A stretch of DNA of 64,000 bases from Neorhodopirellula lusitana (GCF_900182915.1 NZ_FXUG01000013.1:62001-126000), one strand, 5' to 3'; positions 47,900 through 61,133 are shown, numbered from the stretch's first letter. Notes: generated from the sequence alone by a model not told the origin. Made by a program: numbers and translations.

Positions 47900-49609
47900 A
47901 TGCGTCTGATTTCTCGGCTATCTTGTTTTGTTGCGATCTTCGCGGTCGCGTTTTCAGCGTTGCCCGGTCATGCAACGGCCCAACAGCAATCTCAGTATGA
48001 CGTGATCGTTTATGGTGGAACCTGTGCTGCGGTCACGACAGCGATGCAAGTCAAACGCATGGGCAAAACAGTTGCGATCGTATGCCCCGATAAACACCTC
48101 GGCGGGCTGTCCTCCGGCGGACTGGGGTGGACCGACTCCGGCGACAAGTCGGTCATCGGCGGCTTAAGCCGCGAGTTTTACCAGCGTGTTTGGCAGCACT
48201 ACCAGTCACCCGAGGCTTGGACATGGCAGACGCAATCGAAGTTCGGCTACGCCAACCAAACTGTGCCAAAAGACAAACCCAGCGACGCAGCCATGTGGGT
48301 TTTTGAACCGCATGTGGCGGAGTCGATCTTTGAGGCAATGATCGATGAAAATGAGATTGACGTCTTTCGAGATCAATGGATCGATCGAACCCCGTTGGAG
48401 GAACAAGGGGCGGGGCAAACCGTTCGTGGTGTGACGCTTGATGGGAGCCGAATTGCCTCGATTCGAATGCTCGACGGAACCGTCTACGCGGCCAAAGTGT
48501 TTATCGACGCGACCTACGAAGGCGATTTGATGGCGGCGGCAGGTGTCAATTTCCATGTCGGTCGTGAGGCGAACTCGGTCTATGGAGAACAATGGAATGG
48601 GATACAAGTCGGCGTCTTGCATCACAAGCATCACTTCACCAAGCCAACCGATCCCTATCGAATTCCAGGTGATCCGAGCAGCGGTCTTTTGCCTCGGATT
48701 AGTGCGGAGGATCCAGGCAAACGAGGCGAGGGCGATCACCGGATACAGGCGTATTGTTTTCGGATGTGCTTGACCAATGTCGATGAAAATCGGATTCCGT
48801 TTTCGAAGCCGGATGGTTATGACGCAAACGAATATGAGTTGCTGGTTCGCGTCTTTGATTCCGGTTGGCGGGAACAATTCAGGAAGTTTGATGCCATGCC
48901 CAATGGCAAGACCGACACGAACAATCATGGTCCTTTCAGTACCGACAACATTGGGATGAACTATGACTATCCCAACGGCAGTTACGAACGCAGGCAAGAA
49001 ATCATCGCCGAACACGAACAGTATCAAAAGGGATTGATGTACTTCATGGCAAACGATCCGCGAGTTCCAGCGGAGGTCCGCGAGGCGATGGCGAAATGGG
49101 GGTTACCGAAGGATGAATTCGTCGATAACGGGGGTTGGTCGCATCAGCTTTACATTCGCGAAGCTCGCCGGATGATCGGTGAGTACGTGATGACGGAGAA
49201 TGACTGTTTCGGAAAACGCGTGACCCCGGATTCGATCGGGATGGGCTCGTACACACTGGATTCTCACAATGCCCAGCGTTACGTGAAAGCGGATGGTACG
49301 GTTCAAAACGAAGGTGACATTGGTGTTCACCCACACCGCGCTTACGAAATTGCCTATGGTTCCATCGTTCCCAAACAGGCGGAGTGCGAAAACTTGTTGG
49401 TGCCGGTTTGTGTCTCGTCCAGTCATATCGCATTTGGCTCGATACGGATGGAGCCTGTCTTCATGATTCTGGGGCAGTCAGCCGGCACGGCGGCATGCTT
49501 GGCGATTGATGAGGGAATTGCGGTCCAAGAAGTGAAGTACGAAGCATTGAAGAAACAGCTTCTGGATGACGAGCAGGTTTTGGCGAAGGCCAGCAAGAAA
49601 TCCAAGTGA
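47900..49609 (+). CDS. Exported FAD-dependent oxidoreductase
   Basis: The ATG at 47900 has GGAG a few bases upstream and gives a signal peptide (core FVAIFAVAFSALPGHATA). The 569-residue protein belongs to the FAD_oxidored group common in planctomycetes: DVIVYGGTCAAVTTAMQVKRMG is the dinucleotide-binding start, followed by HLGGLSSGGLGWTDSG. Later, FIDATYEGDLMAAAGVNF and CVSSSHIAFGSIRMEPVFMILGQSAGTAACLAID complete the FAD-binding set. These secreted flavoproteins probably oxidise sugars or other small molecules in the periplasm; the substrate is unknown. Confidence 0.93.
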   Translation: MRLISRLSCFVAIFAVAFSALPGHATAQQQSQYDVIVYGGTCAAVTTAMQVKRMGKTVAIVCPDKHLGGLSSGGLGWTDSGDKSVIGGLSREFYQRVWQHYQSPEAWTWQTQSKFGYANQTVPKDKPSDAAMWVFEPHVAESIFEAMIDENEIDVFRDQWIDRTPLEEQGAGQTVRGVTLDGSRIASIRMLDGTVYAAKVFIDATYEGDLMAAAGVNFHVGREANSVYGEQWNGIQVGVLHHKHHFTKPTDPYRIPGDPSSGLLPRISAEDPGKRGEGDHRIQAYCFRMCLTNVDENRIPFSKPDGYDANEYELLVRVFDSGWREQFRKFDAMPNGKTDTNNHGPFSTDNIGMNYDYPNGSYERRQEIIAEHEQYQKGLMYFMANDPRVPAEVREAMAKWGLPKDEFVDNGGWSHQLYIREARRMIGEYVMTENDCFGKRVTPDSIGMGSYTLDSHNAQRYVKADGTVQNEGDIGVHPHRAYEIAYGSIVPKQAECENLLVPVCVSSSHIAFGSIRMEPVFMILGQSAGTAACLAIDEGIAVQEVKYEALKKQLLDDEQVLAKASKKSK

Positions 49610-49925
49610 GGTGCTTGTAGCGTTCAGCACTGAAACGCAGGGTGTTTGCAATTCCGACACCTAGTGTTTACGCAATTTCATTGCAGAGCGATTGTCTCAA
49701 TCGCTTGGGTTTGGGGCGCGACAGTGTGCCCCCGAACGATTGAAGACAATCGTTCTACTCTCGCGAAGCGAATGTCCGGCTCATTCGTGGGCAATCGTCA
49801 GTTCGTTCATTCGGCTGGTACCCTTGCTTCGGTAGCGAACTCGTCGTGTTGATGAGTTCGCTTGACACTCGCTAATCCACTGAGGGTTGGAATTGCGGGC
49901 TGGAACAGAGGGCTGGAACTGCGGG
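49610..49925. other. Intergenic hairpin-rich stretch between convergent genes
   Basis: This 316-base gap lies between the convergent FAD oxidoreductase and dnaE genes. It has no gene, but it carries the hairpin cluster listed separately, and a short tandem of degenerate GGCTGGAAC near 49887-49920. It probably ends transcription from both sides. Confidence 0.6.
49687..49862. repeat. Cluster of four stem-loops between FAD oxidoreductase and dnaE
   Basis: AGCGATTG-TCT-CAATCGCT at 49687-49704; GAACGATTG-AAGA-CAATCGTTC at 49734-49755; CGAATG/CATTCG shortly after, near 49769-49788; and AGCGAACTCGTC-GTGTT-GATGAGTTCGCT at 49834-49862 with one G-T pair. The first two share a core (CGATTG/CAATCG), suggesting copies of a repeat family. 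They may act as bidirectional terminators or as REP-like elements. Confidence 0.8.
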
Positions 49926-53537
<3,612 letters not shown>

Positions 53538-53658
53538 CGCGAGACAGATCCTTCAAAAGTGCGATTGAATGGGAGTTTCGATTGGGGGAAGAATGCGACG
53601 GCAGCTTTTGCGGCAGATTCGGGAGCCCAAATGTTCCGGATTCAGAGAGGTCAGATGA

Positions 53659-54507
53659 CTAGGTTAACAGCAGCGGGCGAGGGTGTTCAGAGGCCTGGTT
53701 GGAGCCTCCGCCCGCGACACCGGTGGGGCATCGTCGGGCTTTGATTCGAACGTAAGGCGGCACGAAACGGGCGCGGTCGGCGAACGTGTTATTTGCCGGA
53801 CTGGCTTCCGCGTGCAGAGGTTCACGCAGGTCTTCGATGACAAATCCCGATCGGCACAGTCCACCGATTAGGTCTTCCCAGCGATGCAGGAATTCCGTCG
53901 CGCCGGGTTCACGCAATCGACGCGACACGGCATCCGAATTGGCGGGCGGCGGCACGGCGGTGTCACGGTAATAGGGGTGCAGCAATTGATAGTTGCCGTG
54001 TTGGCGACCGATCGACGTTTGCAAACTGGCGGGTGACTTATGCTGGCTGATGTACAGTCCACCCGACCGCATCACGGTGGCGACCTGGCGGTAAACGGCC
54101 ACGATATCGGGCAAATAGCAGGTGCTGACGGGATGAACGACCAAGTCGAAATCGGCCCCGGCTAACATGGATAAATCGTCCATCGAGCCCTCGATCAAAC
54201 GCGGCGAGAAACCTCGTCGTCGGGCAGCTTGGCGATCCAGTTCCAGCATCGCGGGGCTGAGGTCGACTACCGTGACGTCAGCACCAGCGGCCGCGTACAG
54301 GCAACTTTGCCGCCCCCCGCCACCGGCTAGGCAGAGCACCTTCCAACCGTGAATGTTGCCGCCCAGCCAATTGACGGAATCGACCGTTTTCAACGGATTG
54401 GCGAGCTCCGCATCCGAAACGATTCGGCAAAGTGGGGCGTCGGCAGCGGTCATTTTTTGGTAACAGAGCCGATTGGCACGTAACACTGTTTCTCGATCGA
54501 CACTCAA
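53659..54507 (-). CDS. SAM-dependent methyltransferase
   Basis: The 282-residue frame begins at TTG (54507) with AAGGAAA about 11 bases upstream. Motif I for SAM binding is VLCLAGGGGRQSCLYAAAGADVTVVDLS (slightly unusual in its Gly pattern), followed by SMLAGADFDLVVHPVSTCYL as motifs II-III. It is a class I methyltransferase of the type-11/25 sort, probably acting on a small molecule. It lies upstream of dnaE on the same strand, 121 bases from the dnaE start; no direct link is evident. Confidence 0.82.
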   Translation of the reverse strand: MSVDRETVLRANRLCYQKMTAADAPLCRIVSDAELANPLKTVDSVNWLGGNIHGWKVLCLAGGGGRQSCLYAAAGADVTVVDLSPAMLELDRQAARRRGFSPRLIEGSMDDLSMLAGADFDLVVHPVSTCYLPDIVAVYRQVATVMRSGGLYISQHKSPASLQTSIGRQHGNYQLLHPYYRDTAVPPPANSDAVSRRLREPGATEFLHRWEDLIGGLCRSGFVIEDLREPLHAEASPANNTFADRARFVPPYVRIKARRCPTGVAGGGSNQASEHPRPLLLT

Positions 54508-54792
54508 AATGACCGGGTTTCCTTGATACGGCTAAATGAAACAGAAGGCCCTTACGGGGGTGAAACCGCCCCTTTTCGCTCCTCTACGCGACCAGGCCCA
54601 AGGTTTGAAGAGCATTTCCGCTATTTTAGGAACTTTTGGGTACATCACCGCATCCCATGTTTTGCCGATTGGCATGGAATGCCTGATTGGCGAGAACGCT
54701 CCAGCGTGGCTTAAAACCTTTGTAACCGCACGGATGTGCCGCGTCGACTCGTGAAATTCACAGACGCGCCCTGATCTTGAGACCCGACAGTT

Positions 54793-56118
54793 ATGTCAGT
54801 TCCGACACCCAATATCGACCAGCTTCTCAGCGACCATCTTGATGGATGGCTCGAGGGTGAGGACTTGGAATTCATCGAAGCTCAATTGCGAGACGATCCT
54901 GCAATTTTGGCTCAATACCAATCCATGCTGGCTGATCGCGAGTCGTTGCGTGCTGCGTTTCGACAAGCGAAGCCAGCGACCGGGTTGCCAAAAGATTTCG
55001 CCGCCCAAGTGGTTGCTCAGGCGAACTTACGTCGTGCAGGTGAAGCGAGTTCAGTGGAGGTGGCATCGGCCGCTCCGATTCGCGCGACGGAATCGTCAAG
55101 TAACTGGAACAAGACATTTTTAGTAAGTGCGGTGGTTGCCACTGCGGCAGCGTTGTTGTTGATGGCGACTTTGGCAACGCGAGACACGGCGACTGCACCG
55201 TCACTAGCCCAAAACCAACCTGAGTCGATTGAGAATCGAGATTTGGAATCGCCTCGCTTGGCGGTTTCGGAACCGATTGCGGGCCAGCCCTCGCTCGATA
55301 CTTTTGCGAGTGAACCGAAGATTGCTGAGCTCAAAATTGCTGAGCCTCAGATTGCTGATTCCAAAACGACTGGGGCCCAGAATGGTGCCGGCGTCGAGAG
55401 CTTTGCAGACATGCAGCGAAGTGCTGATATGCCGGTGGCAGCGGCTCCATCAGGAACCGCACCCGAGTTGGCGCAAATCGCCTCTGCGAGTGTTCCAGAA
55501 ACAGCAGCCTTCCCGACTCCACAATCGCAATCAGCCGTTTCCGTATCGCAGCCGGAAGACCGTTCGTTTGCGGGAGCTGTTTTGGTTTATGACATTCAGC
55601 TAACGACCGCTGGCCGAGTCGGTCGGGCAGTCTCCCGAGCGATGAAGAGCGTTGGGATGGCGGAAACGAGTCGACAGCCAATTGACCAGGCGTTGGTCCA
55701 AGCTGCCGAATCGGTGGAGTCACTGGATGGCGAGTCGAAGTTCCAGATTTTGTATCTGCGTGCTTCCGCTAAGAAACTGGACCGTTTGTTCGAAACACTT
55801 CTGAATGACAGTGAGGGTGTCGATTCGGTGGGGCTGTCGCTTGTGACGGATTCGCCCATCTTGAAACTCACGGACAATCTTGAAAAAGTCGACCCGACTG
55901 AAGTCCAGCACGGTGACTTGGTTGCCGCGTCCAACGCCGATCAGCGAGCGGTCAGTTTTGATTTGCAGTCTGGTCAAAATGACGAGTTGTCTGTCTTGCG
56001 ACGTTTGCTGGATGACAAAACGTTCATGCCGATGACACGAAAAAGCAAGCCGACGAGCACCGCCACGGCGGGTTCGGGGCGTGACGTGTTGAGCCGGGTG
56101 TTGGTGATCATTCGGTAG
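54793..56118 (+). CDS. Anti-sigma-factor-like single-pass membrane protein
   Basis: The 441-residue protein starts with a short cytosolic domain of the RsrA/RseA-like kind: IDQLLSDHLDGWLEGEDLEFIEAQLRDDPAILAQYQSML, resembling the putative zinc-finger/anti-sigma N-terminal helix set but without the Cys/His ligands. One membrane segment (TFLVSAVVATAAALLLMATLA, near residue 116) follows, then a periplasmic region with repeated AEPKIAELKIAEPQIA and a conserved C-terminal part. No sigma factor gene is next to it; ATG 54793 lacks an obvious ribosome site. An anti-sigma role is inferred from layout. Confidence 0.65.
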   Translation: MSVPTPNIDQLLSDHLDGWLEGEDLEFIEAQLRDDPAILAQYQSMLADRESLRAAFRQAKPATGLPKDFAAQVVAQANLRRAGEASSVEVASAAPIRATESSSNWNKTFLVSAVVATAAALLLMATLATRDTATAPSLAQNQPESIENRDLESPRLAVSEPIAGQPSLDTFASEPKIAELKIAEPQIADSKTTGAQNGAGVESFADMQRSADMPVAAAPSGTAPELAQIASASVPETAAFPTPQSQSAVSVSQPEDRSFAGAVLVYDIQLTTAGRVGRAVSRAMKSVGMAETSRQPIDQALVQAAESVESLDGESKFQILYLRASAKKLDRLFETLLNDSEGVDSVGLSLVTDSPILKLTDNLEKVDPTEVQHGDLVAASNADQRAVSFDLQSGQNDELSVLRRLLDDKTFMPMTRKSKPTSTATAGSGRDVLSRVLVIIR

Positions 56119-56338
56119 CGTATTGGGTGCATTGGCATCGCAAGGCGTGGCACTCGTTTCCTAGATATTCGCCGCTTGATGAGCCGTGGATGCTGGAAGA
56201 ACCAACGTCGTTCTTGTGATGAGGTCGCCTGAAAACGGTCGTTTGTGTCTGGGGCATCGCATAGAGGTGCAGCAAAAGGTTAGGATTTGACCATCCTTTT
56301 CTTCTTGTCGCCCTCCTTTTTTGCGAAACCCAATACCC

Positions 56339-57136
56339 GTGACGGACTCGGAACTCGACGAAGAACAAACTCCCGACGAGTTGTTTCGCACGGCCGTTTT
56401 GGTTGAGGGAGGCTTGGGAGCGATTGCTCTGGGGGCCGGCTACCTGGTGGGGCCAAGTGCTCGCGATTTAGTGCCGACGACCGAACAGTGGGAAGCCATC
56501 GTCGGCGGGATCGGCCTGGGAATTGTGGCCACCATCCCGCTGCTGTTGTTCATGAGCGTCTTGCGCCGGATCAAGCACCCGGCAATCGAAAAGCTGGACG
56601 AATTGAGCGATCATCCGATGATCGGATTGATGTTGAAACTCAACGCTTGGGAGTTACTCGCGATCAGTCTCTGCGCTGGTGTTGGCGAAGAGCTACTTTT
56701 TCGCGGTTGGCTGATGCCGTTCTTGGCGAGCATGGTTGGCGAGGGCCTGTCACCGGCCACGGAAGCGTTTTCGCTTCTTCCCGAGGATGTATCGGTTGAT
56801 CGTCCTTGGTGGGCGTGGGGCGGGTTTGCATCGCAGGTTGCTTTGCAGCCCGATGCGACAGCGACTTGGACCGAACAGTTCAGCTCGTGGTGGACGGCAA
56901 CTCAAGGATGGCCCATGGTTGTTGCGTTGATCGGGTCCTCGGTCCTATTCGGTTTCGTGCACCCGATGACGAAGCTGTACATCTTCGTGACTGGCATGAT
57001 GGGATTCTATTTTGCAGTCCTGCTTATCTTGTCCGGCAACCTTTTGATCCCAATCGTCGCGCACGCGTTATACGATGCGGTTCAATTGTGGTCGGCGGCA
57101 TCGGAAGCCAAATCGACGGGCACGGCATCGGATTGA
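56339..57136 (+). CDS. CPBP-family intramembrane metalloprotease (CAAX-like)
   Basis: The frame opens at TTG 56321 or, more likely, GTG 56339, giving about 265 residues. There are six or so membrane segments. The family motif GVGEELLFRGWL (EExxxR) lies near residue 120, followed by FGFVHPMTKLYIFVTGMMGFYFAV and LLIPIVAHALYDAV, which supply the His residues of the active site. CPBP proteases cleave or process membrane proteins and peptides. Its 3' end overlaps the convergent amidohydrolase gene by 55 bases. Confidence 0.9.
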   Translation: MTDSELDEEQTPDELFRTAVLVEGGLGAIALGAGYLVGPSARDLVPTTEQWEAIVGGIGLGIVATIPLLLFMSVLRRIKHPAIEKLDELSDHPMIGLMLKLNAWELLAISLCAGVGEELLFRGWLMPFLASMVGEGLSPATEAFSLLPEDVSVDRPWWAWGGFASQVALQPDATATWTEQFSSWWTATQGWPMVVALIGSSVLFGFVHPMTKLYIFVTGMMGFYFAVLLILSGNLLIPIVAHALYDAVQLWSAASEAKSTGTASD

Positions 57137-58437
57137 GCGAGGTCGCGGTGCAACGCATTGAGATTGGCAGCTGCGGTTGACACGGAAACCAGTTTGGCAA
57201 GCTTGCCCGCTTCGAGACTTCCAAAGTCACGATTACGTTGCAGAGCGATTGCCCCGCCGAGTGTGGCCATGGTCAGTACTTGATGCGGCGTCAGATCTTG
57301 ACGATGGTTCAGTAGGAACTGAGCCTCTCGCCACAGGCTTAGGTCTGGATTGCTTGCTCGCGAATCGGTACCCAGACCCACGTTGATTCCAGCGGCGAGA
57401 AGCCGGTCGACGGGATGCGGTTGGTGACGAAAGAAATGGTGCGTACGCGGGCAATACACAACGCTCAGTTGCGGATACTTTTGGACTTCCGCGATCTCGT
57501 CGTCCTGCAAGTCGTTTCCATGCACAAGCATCGCGGCGGGCGCGGTTGCCAATAGCCGGATCAGCGACAGGATCGGTGCCGCGGCGGATAGAGGGCTTGA
57601 ATTGCTTAGGCCTGTTTGGGTTTTCCAGGGGAAGAATTCTTCCGGTTTCAGGCCGAAGCTGCGCAGGCGATTGGCGAACGGGCCGCTGCCGTGGTCAAGA
57701 AGTTCTCGCTCGGCAGGTGATTCGGCAACATGCATCGCGATCCCACAAGCATGTTGCTTAGCCAGCTGAACACATTGCTGGATAAGTGCGGGTGGCGTTG
57801 AGTAGGGTGCGTGAGGACTGACTGCGCCGTACCGGCCATGTTGTTGCAGATGGGCCTGGGCAAGTTCCAGCTTGTGCGAGGAACGTTCGGGTGTCAGGCC
57901 GAGTGTCTCGGCAAAGGCAATGACTTCGGCGGACGATGTTGACGAAAGTTTTGTGGCCGATGAAGACCTCGCCCAAGGTGTCGTGGCGATTTCACCAACC
58001 AACACGGTGCCGGTTCGCGTGCATTCATCCAGACCTTGTTGGATGACCTGTTCGGGTGTGGCTGGTTCGGGTGTGGCTGGTTGGCTTTCAAGCCGTTCGC
58101 GGCTGCTTGTTTCGGATTGGGACGCGTCTTGTGGCGTGCCATTTTGTCGAACCGCAATGACCTCGGCGATCCAGTCGGCCAGTTCGATTCCTGGCGTTCC
58201 GATCGGTTTCGCTTGATCGCTAAATTCCAGGTGCGTGTGGGCGTTCACCAGCCCTGGCAAAATCGCGACGTCGCCCAAGTCGAGCACGTCCGGTGCGTTG
58301 AGGCTGGCTTGATTGACGCGACCGATTTCGACAATGCGCCCATTGCGGATGCTCACGAATCCGTTCTCGATAGGTTCCGCCGCAATCGGGAGCAGCCAGC
58401 GTGCTCGAACCACTTGGGACGCGGTTTTCGTGGCCAC
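57082..58437 (-). CDS. Amidohydrolase (TrzA/AtzA-like metal-dependent deaminase)
   Basis: The GTG at 58437 starts two bases after the hisI stop. The 451-residue protein has the metal-binding NAHTHLEFSD (HxH), a later His in AMHVAESPAERELL, and LGTDSRASNPDLSLWREAQ with the catalytic Asp, as in the chlorohydrolase/guanine deaminase branch of amidohydrolases. A Pro/Glu/Thr insert near residue 120 (PATPEPATPE) is encoded by a tandem 15-base repeat. Members deaminate S-adenosylhomocysteine, guanine or related compounds. The substrate here is unknown. Confidence 0.88.
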   Translation of the reverse strand: MATKTASQVVRARWLLPIAAEPIENGFVSIRNGRIVEIGRVNQASLNAPDVLDLGDVAILPGLVNAHTHLEFSDQAKPIGTPGIELADWIAEVIAVRQNGTPQDASQSETSSRERLESQPATPEPATPEQVIQQGLDECTRTGTVLVGEIATTPWARSSSATKLSSTSSAEVIAFAETLGLTPERSSHKLELAQAHLQQHGRYGAVSPHAPYSTPPALIQQCVQLAKQHACGIAMHVAESPAERELLDHGSGPFANRLRSFGLKPEEFFPWKTQTGLSNSSPLSAAAPILSLIRLLATAPAAMLVHGNDLQDDEIAEVQKYPQLSVVYCPRTHHFFRHQPHPVDRLLAAGINVGLGTDSRASNPDLSLWREAQFLLNHRQDLTPHQVLTMATLGGAIALQRNRDFGSLEAGKLAKLVSVSTAAANLNALHRDLAQSDAVPVDLASDAADHN

Positions 58438-58439
58438 GT

Positions 58440-58850
58440 TTAGTAGACGTCTGCAGGGTTAACCAAACGGGCTTCTTCGACAGTTGTCGAGCCATCGGCG
58501 GCGACGGTGCGGAAAAAGCAACTGGCATAACCTTCGTGGCAGGCCGCACCGATTTGATCGACTTGCAGCAGGATGGTGTCCGCGTCGCAGTCCACTTGGA
58601 CTTTGCGAACGGTTTGTTGGTGACCGCTGGTCTCGCCTTTTCGCCACAGCTTTCCTCGCGAGCGGCTGAAGTAGACGGCGCGGCCGGTTTGCATCGTTTC
58701 GTCGTACGCGGTTTGATTCATCCAGGCCATCATCAAAACCCGTCCGCTGGTGGCGTCTTGAGCGATCGCCGGCAACAGTCGATCCCCGCTGGCTTCGCAG
58801 GGAACGCCTGCCGCGAAGTTGGGCGAAGCTGAATCAGATGAGGCGGACAT
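58440..58850 (-). CDS. hisI: Phosphoribosyl-AMP cyclohydrolase
   Basis: The ATG at 58850 gives a 136-residue protein, the usual size of stand-alone HisI. It has [41 protein letters not shown], and the metal-binding [27 protein letters not shown]. It opens the purine ring of phosphoribosyl-AMP in the third step of histidine synthesis. No HisE domain is fused. It forms a tight leftward pair with the amidohydrolase gene and is divergent from pqiA with a 150-base gap. Confidence 0.93.
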   Translation of the reverse strand: MSASSDSASPNFAAGVPCEASGDRLLPAIAQDATSGRVLMMAWMNQTAYDETMQTGRAVYFSRSRGKLWRKGETSGHQQTVRKVQVDCDADTILLQVDQIGAACHEGYASCFFRTVAADGSTTVEEARLVNPADVY

Positions 58851-59000
58851 GGCTGCGGCCAAAGCAAAAGGCGGTGGAGATGAATCGTGTGGGCATCGGT
58901 ATCCGGATAACGGTATCAGGGACGCGCGACGCTTTCCAGGATACAATGCCGCTAAATGGATCCCGGCGAGCGTAGTGGCAGCCCAATTTTGAGAGGTTTG

Positions 59001-59606
59001 ATGTCCAGTTTGAAAGCGTGTCATTGTTGTGGATTGATCCATCGACTGCCGGAATTGAGTGACGGCGAAAGTGCCTTATGCACGCGTTGTCAGACTCCGA
59101 TTGTGTCGCCCGGATCGGAAGCATCGGCTGAAATGTCAGCCAGTCGGACTGCCGCGGCGGCGTTTGCGGCCTTCGTACTTTTCTGGCCCGCGATCCTGTT
59201 GCCGATCCTGTCGATTGAAAAACTGGGGCGTCATCACGAGCAAAGCGTGCTATCGGGGACCATCGAATTGCTCAACACGGGCAACTACTTCGTCGGTGGT
59301 GTCGTGCTGCTGTTCTCGATCCTGTTTCCGATGACGAAGCTAGTCTTGTTGCTTGAATTATCGTGTTTGCAACTCTTGCATGCACGTCACAAGGCGGCCA
59401 CGCTGCGTTGGATGGAACACGCGGGCCGCTGGAGCATGATGGATGTCATGTTGTTGGCGTTCTTGGTGATGTTGGTGAAGCTTGGCAGCCTGGTTCATTT
59501 CAACTTTGGTCCCGCCGTGATCGCATTCACGGGATGCGTGACGATGAGCATGATTGCTTCGCTCTCGTTCGACCCTCATTCTCTTTGGAAGGATACCACC
59601 GCATGA
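59001..59606 (+). CDS. PqiA-like membrane protein
   Basis: ATG 59001 starts with a two-CxxC zinc-ribbon: [27 protein letters not shown]. Four membrane segments follow, with [18 protein letters not shown] and [16 protein letters not shown], then [22 protein letters not shown], all typical of paraquat-inducible protein A. At about 200 residues it is a single half of the longer two-part PqiA. It overlaps the next gene by 4 bases (ATGA), so PqiA and the MCE protein are coupled. In Escherichia coli these proteins form a lipid transport system across the envelope. Confidence 0.92.
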   Translation: MSSLKACHCCGLIHRLPELSDGESALCTRCQTPIVSPGSEASAEMSASRTAAAAFAAFVLFWPAILLPILSIEKLGRHHEQSVLSGTIELLNTGNYFVGGVVLLFSILFPMTKLVLLLELSCLQLLHARHKAATLRWMEHAGRWSMMDVMLLAFLVMLVKLGSLVHFNFGPAVIAFTGCVTMSMIASLSFDPHSLWKDTTA

Positions 59607-61114
59607 GTGAACTCGATTCGATTCCCTTGGCCGAGCGATCACAGCCTCGACGTCCGAGTGGCAAGAAAACGACGGTAGTGTCGCGGATGTGGTGGGTCGC
59701 TGCAGTTTGTCTGGTGCTGGCGATCGGATTGACCTGGGCGTCGCTGGATTCTCCCGGACGAACGATCACAATTCGATTTGACCAGGGGCATGGTTTGGCT
59801 CCTGGCGATTTGATCCGGCACCGTGGTATCGAAATTGGCACGGTTCAAGAGGTTCGGTTGCTGCCCGATTTGGCGGGAATTGAAGTGATTGGCGAACTTC
59901 AGCAGCATGCCGACCGCGTCGCACGCGAAGGTTCACGGTTTTGGATCGTTCACCCTCAACTGAACTTTGACGGCGTGAGCGGATTGGATACTGCGATCGG
60001 TGCCAAGTACGTGCGGGTGTTGCCTGGCGATGGTCCCGGGGTGCAAAGCACGTTCGATGGAATGTCGATCGCGCCGCCCGAAGGTGCCGAACAGGGCGGC
60101 ATTGAAATGGTGTTGCGAGGCGAAGATCGGTACGGGCTTTCGGTCGGATCGCCGGTCACCTTCCGCGGTATCGAAGTGGGACGTGTGCTGACAAGTCATC
60201 TTTCCCCGGATGCCAAACATGTTGACACCACTATTCAAATCCTCTCGCCGCACCAGCACTTGGTATCGCAGCGGACGAAGTTCTGGAAAACCAGCGGCAT
60301 TGATATCGCGGTCAGCTTGAAGGGATTGGAGTTTTCGGCGCAGTCGCTGGCAACGGTGCTGCGGGGCGGCGTGGCATTCGCGACCCCAGGCCCCTATCAA
60401 GCCGACGCATCGACGCGAGATCCAATCGATAACGGGACGGTTTTCGAGTTGCATGAACGGGCCGATCCAGCGTGGCTCGACTCGCAAGCGGCGATTAACG
60501 TCTTGCGATATCCGATCCCGCCGACGGTGGAGGTTCGAGCCAAATGGAATGAGAAACAATTCGGCTTTACCCGGGCCCGTTCCTCATCAACGCTCGGTTT
60601 GGTGTTACAAGCGGGCACCGGTTCTGTTTTGGTTTTACCGCGAGATTCGATTGCGTCACGCGCAACGGCAATCGACGATTCGTTTGCGATGCAGGCTCGG
60701 TTGGGTGATCAGTTCGAAAGTTTGGACACGAGTTCGTTACCAACGGACACAGCTAGCGCTGATTTGATAGGCGACTCTTCCTTGCTGGTCCGTTTGCCGC
60801 TGGATCCGAAGGGCATTGGTGGTTACCGAATGCTGGAAGTGCCTGACAAGCGACTTCGAAGGCCAGGAAAAGTCGAGGATTGTTTTGTGGTCCGGGCCTC
60901 TCAGACGAATGTCTCTGCTGGTGCGGAATCAGCAACGTTGTTGGAGATGATCGGAGCGGAAGACCTGGTGGAAGAGCCGGGCTATTGGAAAAGCCGCTCA
61001 TCGACACTGAGCAAAGACATCTGGCATGGTGCTCCCGTGCTTTCGGCCAAAGATGAAAAGTGCATCGGGATGCTGATCGTTGGCCCGGGCGATGTGCGGA
61101 TTGCCACGTGGTAA
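59603..61114 (+). CDS. MCE-domain (PqiB/MlaD-like) protein with unusual C-terminal domain
   Basis: Start at 59603 overlaps the PqiA stop. The 503-residue protein has a membrane segment (WWVAAVCLVLAIGLTWASL) and two MCE domains: GHGLAPGDLIRHRGIEIGTVQEV and YGLSVGSPVTFRGIEVGRVLTS. PqiB normally has three MCE domains; a third is absent. The last 190 residues form a separate domain: TGSVLVLPRDSIASRA and HGAPVLSAKDEKCIGMLIVG look like a degenerate trypsin-like fold, with HGAP in place of GxSGGP. MCE proteins make rings and tunnels that carry lipids between membranes. Confidence 0.9.
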   Translation: MSELDSIPLAERSQPRRPSGKKTTVVSRMWWVAAVCLVLAIGLTWASLDSPGRTITIRFDQGHGLAPGDLIRHRGIEIGTVQEVRLLPDLAGIEVIGELQQHADRVAREGSRFWIVHPQLNFDGVSGLDTAIGAKYVRVLPGDGPGVQSTFDGMSIAPPEGAEQGGIEMVLRGEDRYGLSVGSPVTFRGIEVGRVLTSHLSPDAKHVDTTIQILSPHQHLVSQRTKFWKTSGIDIAVSLKGLEFSAQSLATVLRGGVAFATPGPYQADASTRDPIDNGTVFELHERADPAWLDSQAAINVLRYPIPPTVEVRAKWNEKQFGFTRARSSSTLGLVLQAGTGSVLVLPRDSIASRATAIDDSFAMQARLGDQFESLDTSSLPTDTASADLIGDSSLLVRLPLDPKGIGGYRMLEVPDKRLRRPGKVEDCFVVRASQTNVSAGAESATLLEMIGAEDLVEEPGYWKSRSSTLSKDIWHGAPVLSAKDEKCIGMLIVGPGDVRIATW

Positions 61115-61133
61115 CCGATAAGCAGTTGGTTGC

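Noticed and set aside
56108-56368. 86-residue minus-strand ORF upstream of the CPBP gene
   Set aside because: It overlaps the CPBP start region, is basic and low in structure, and has no ribosome site.
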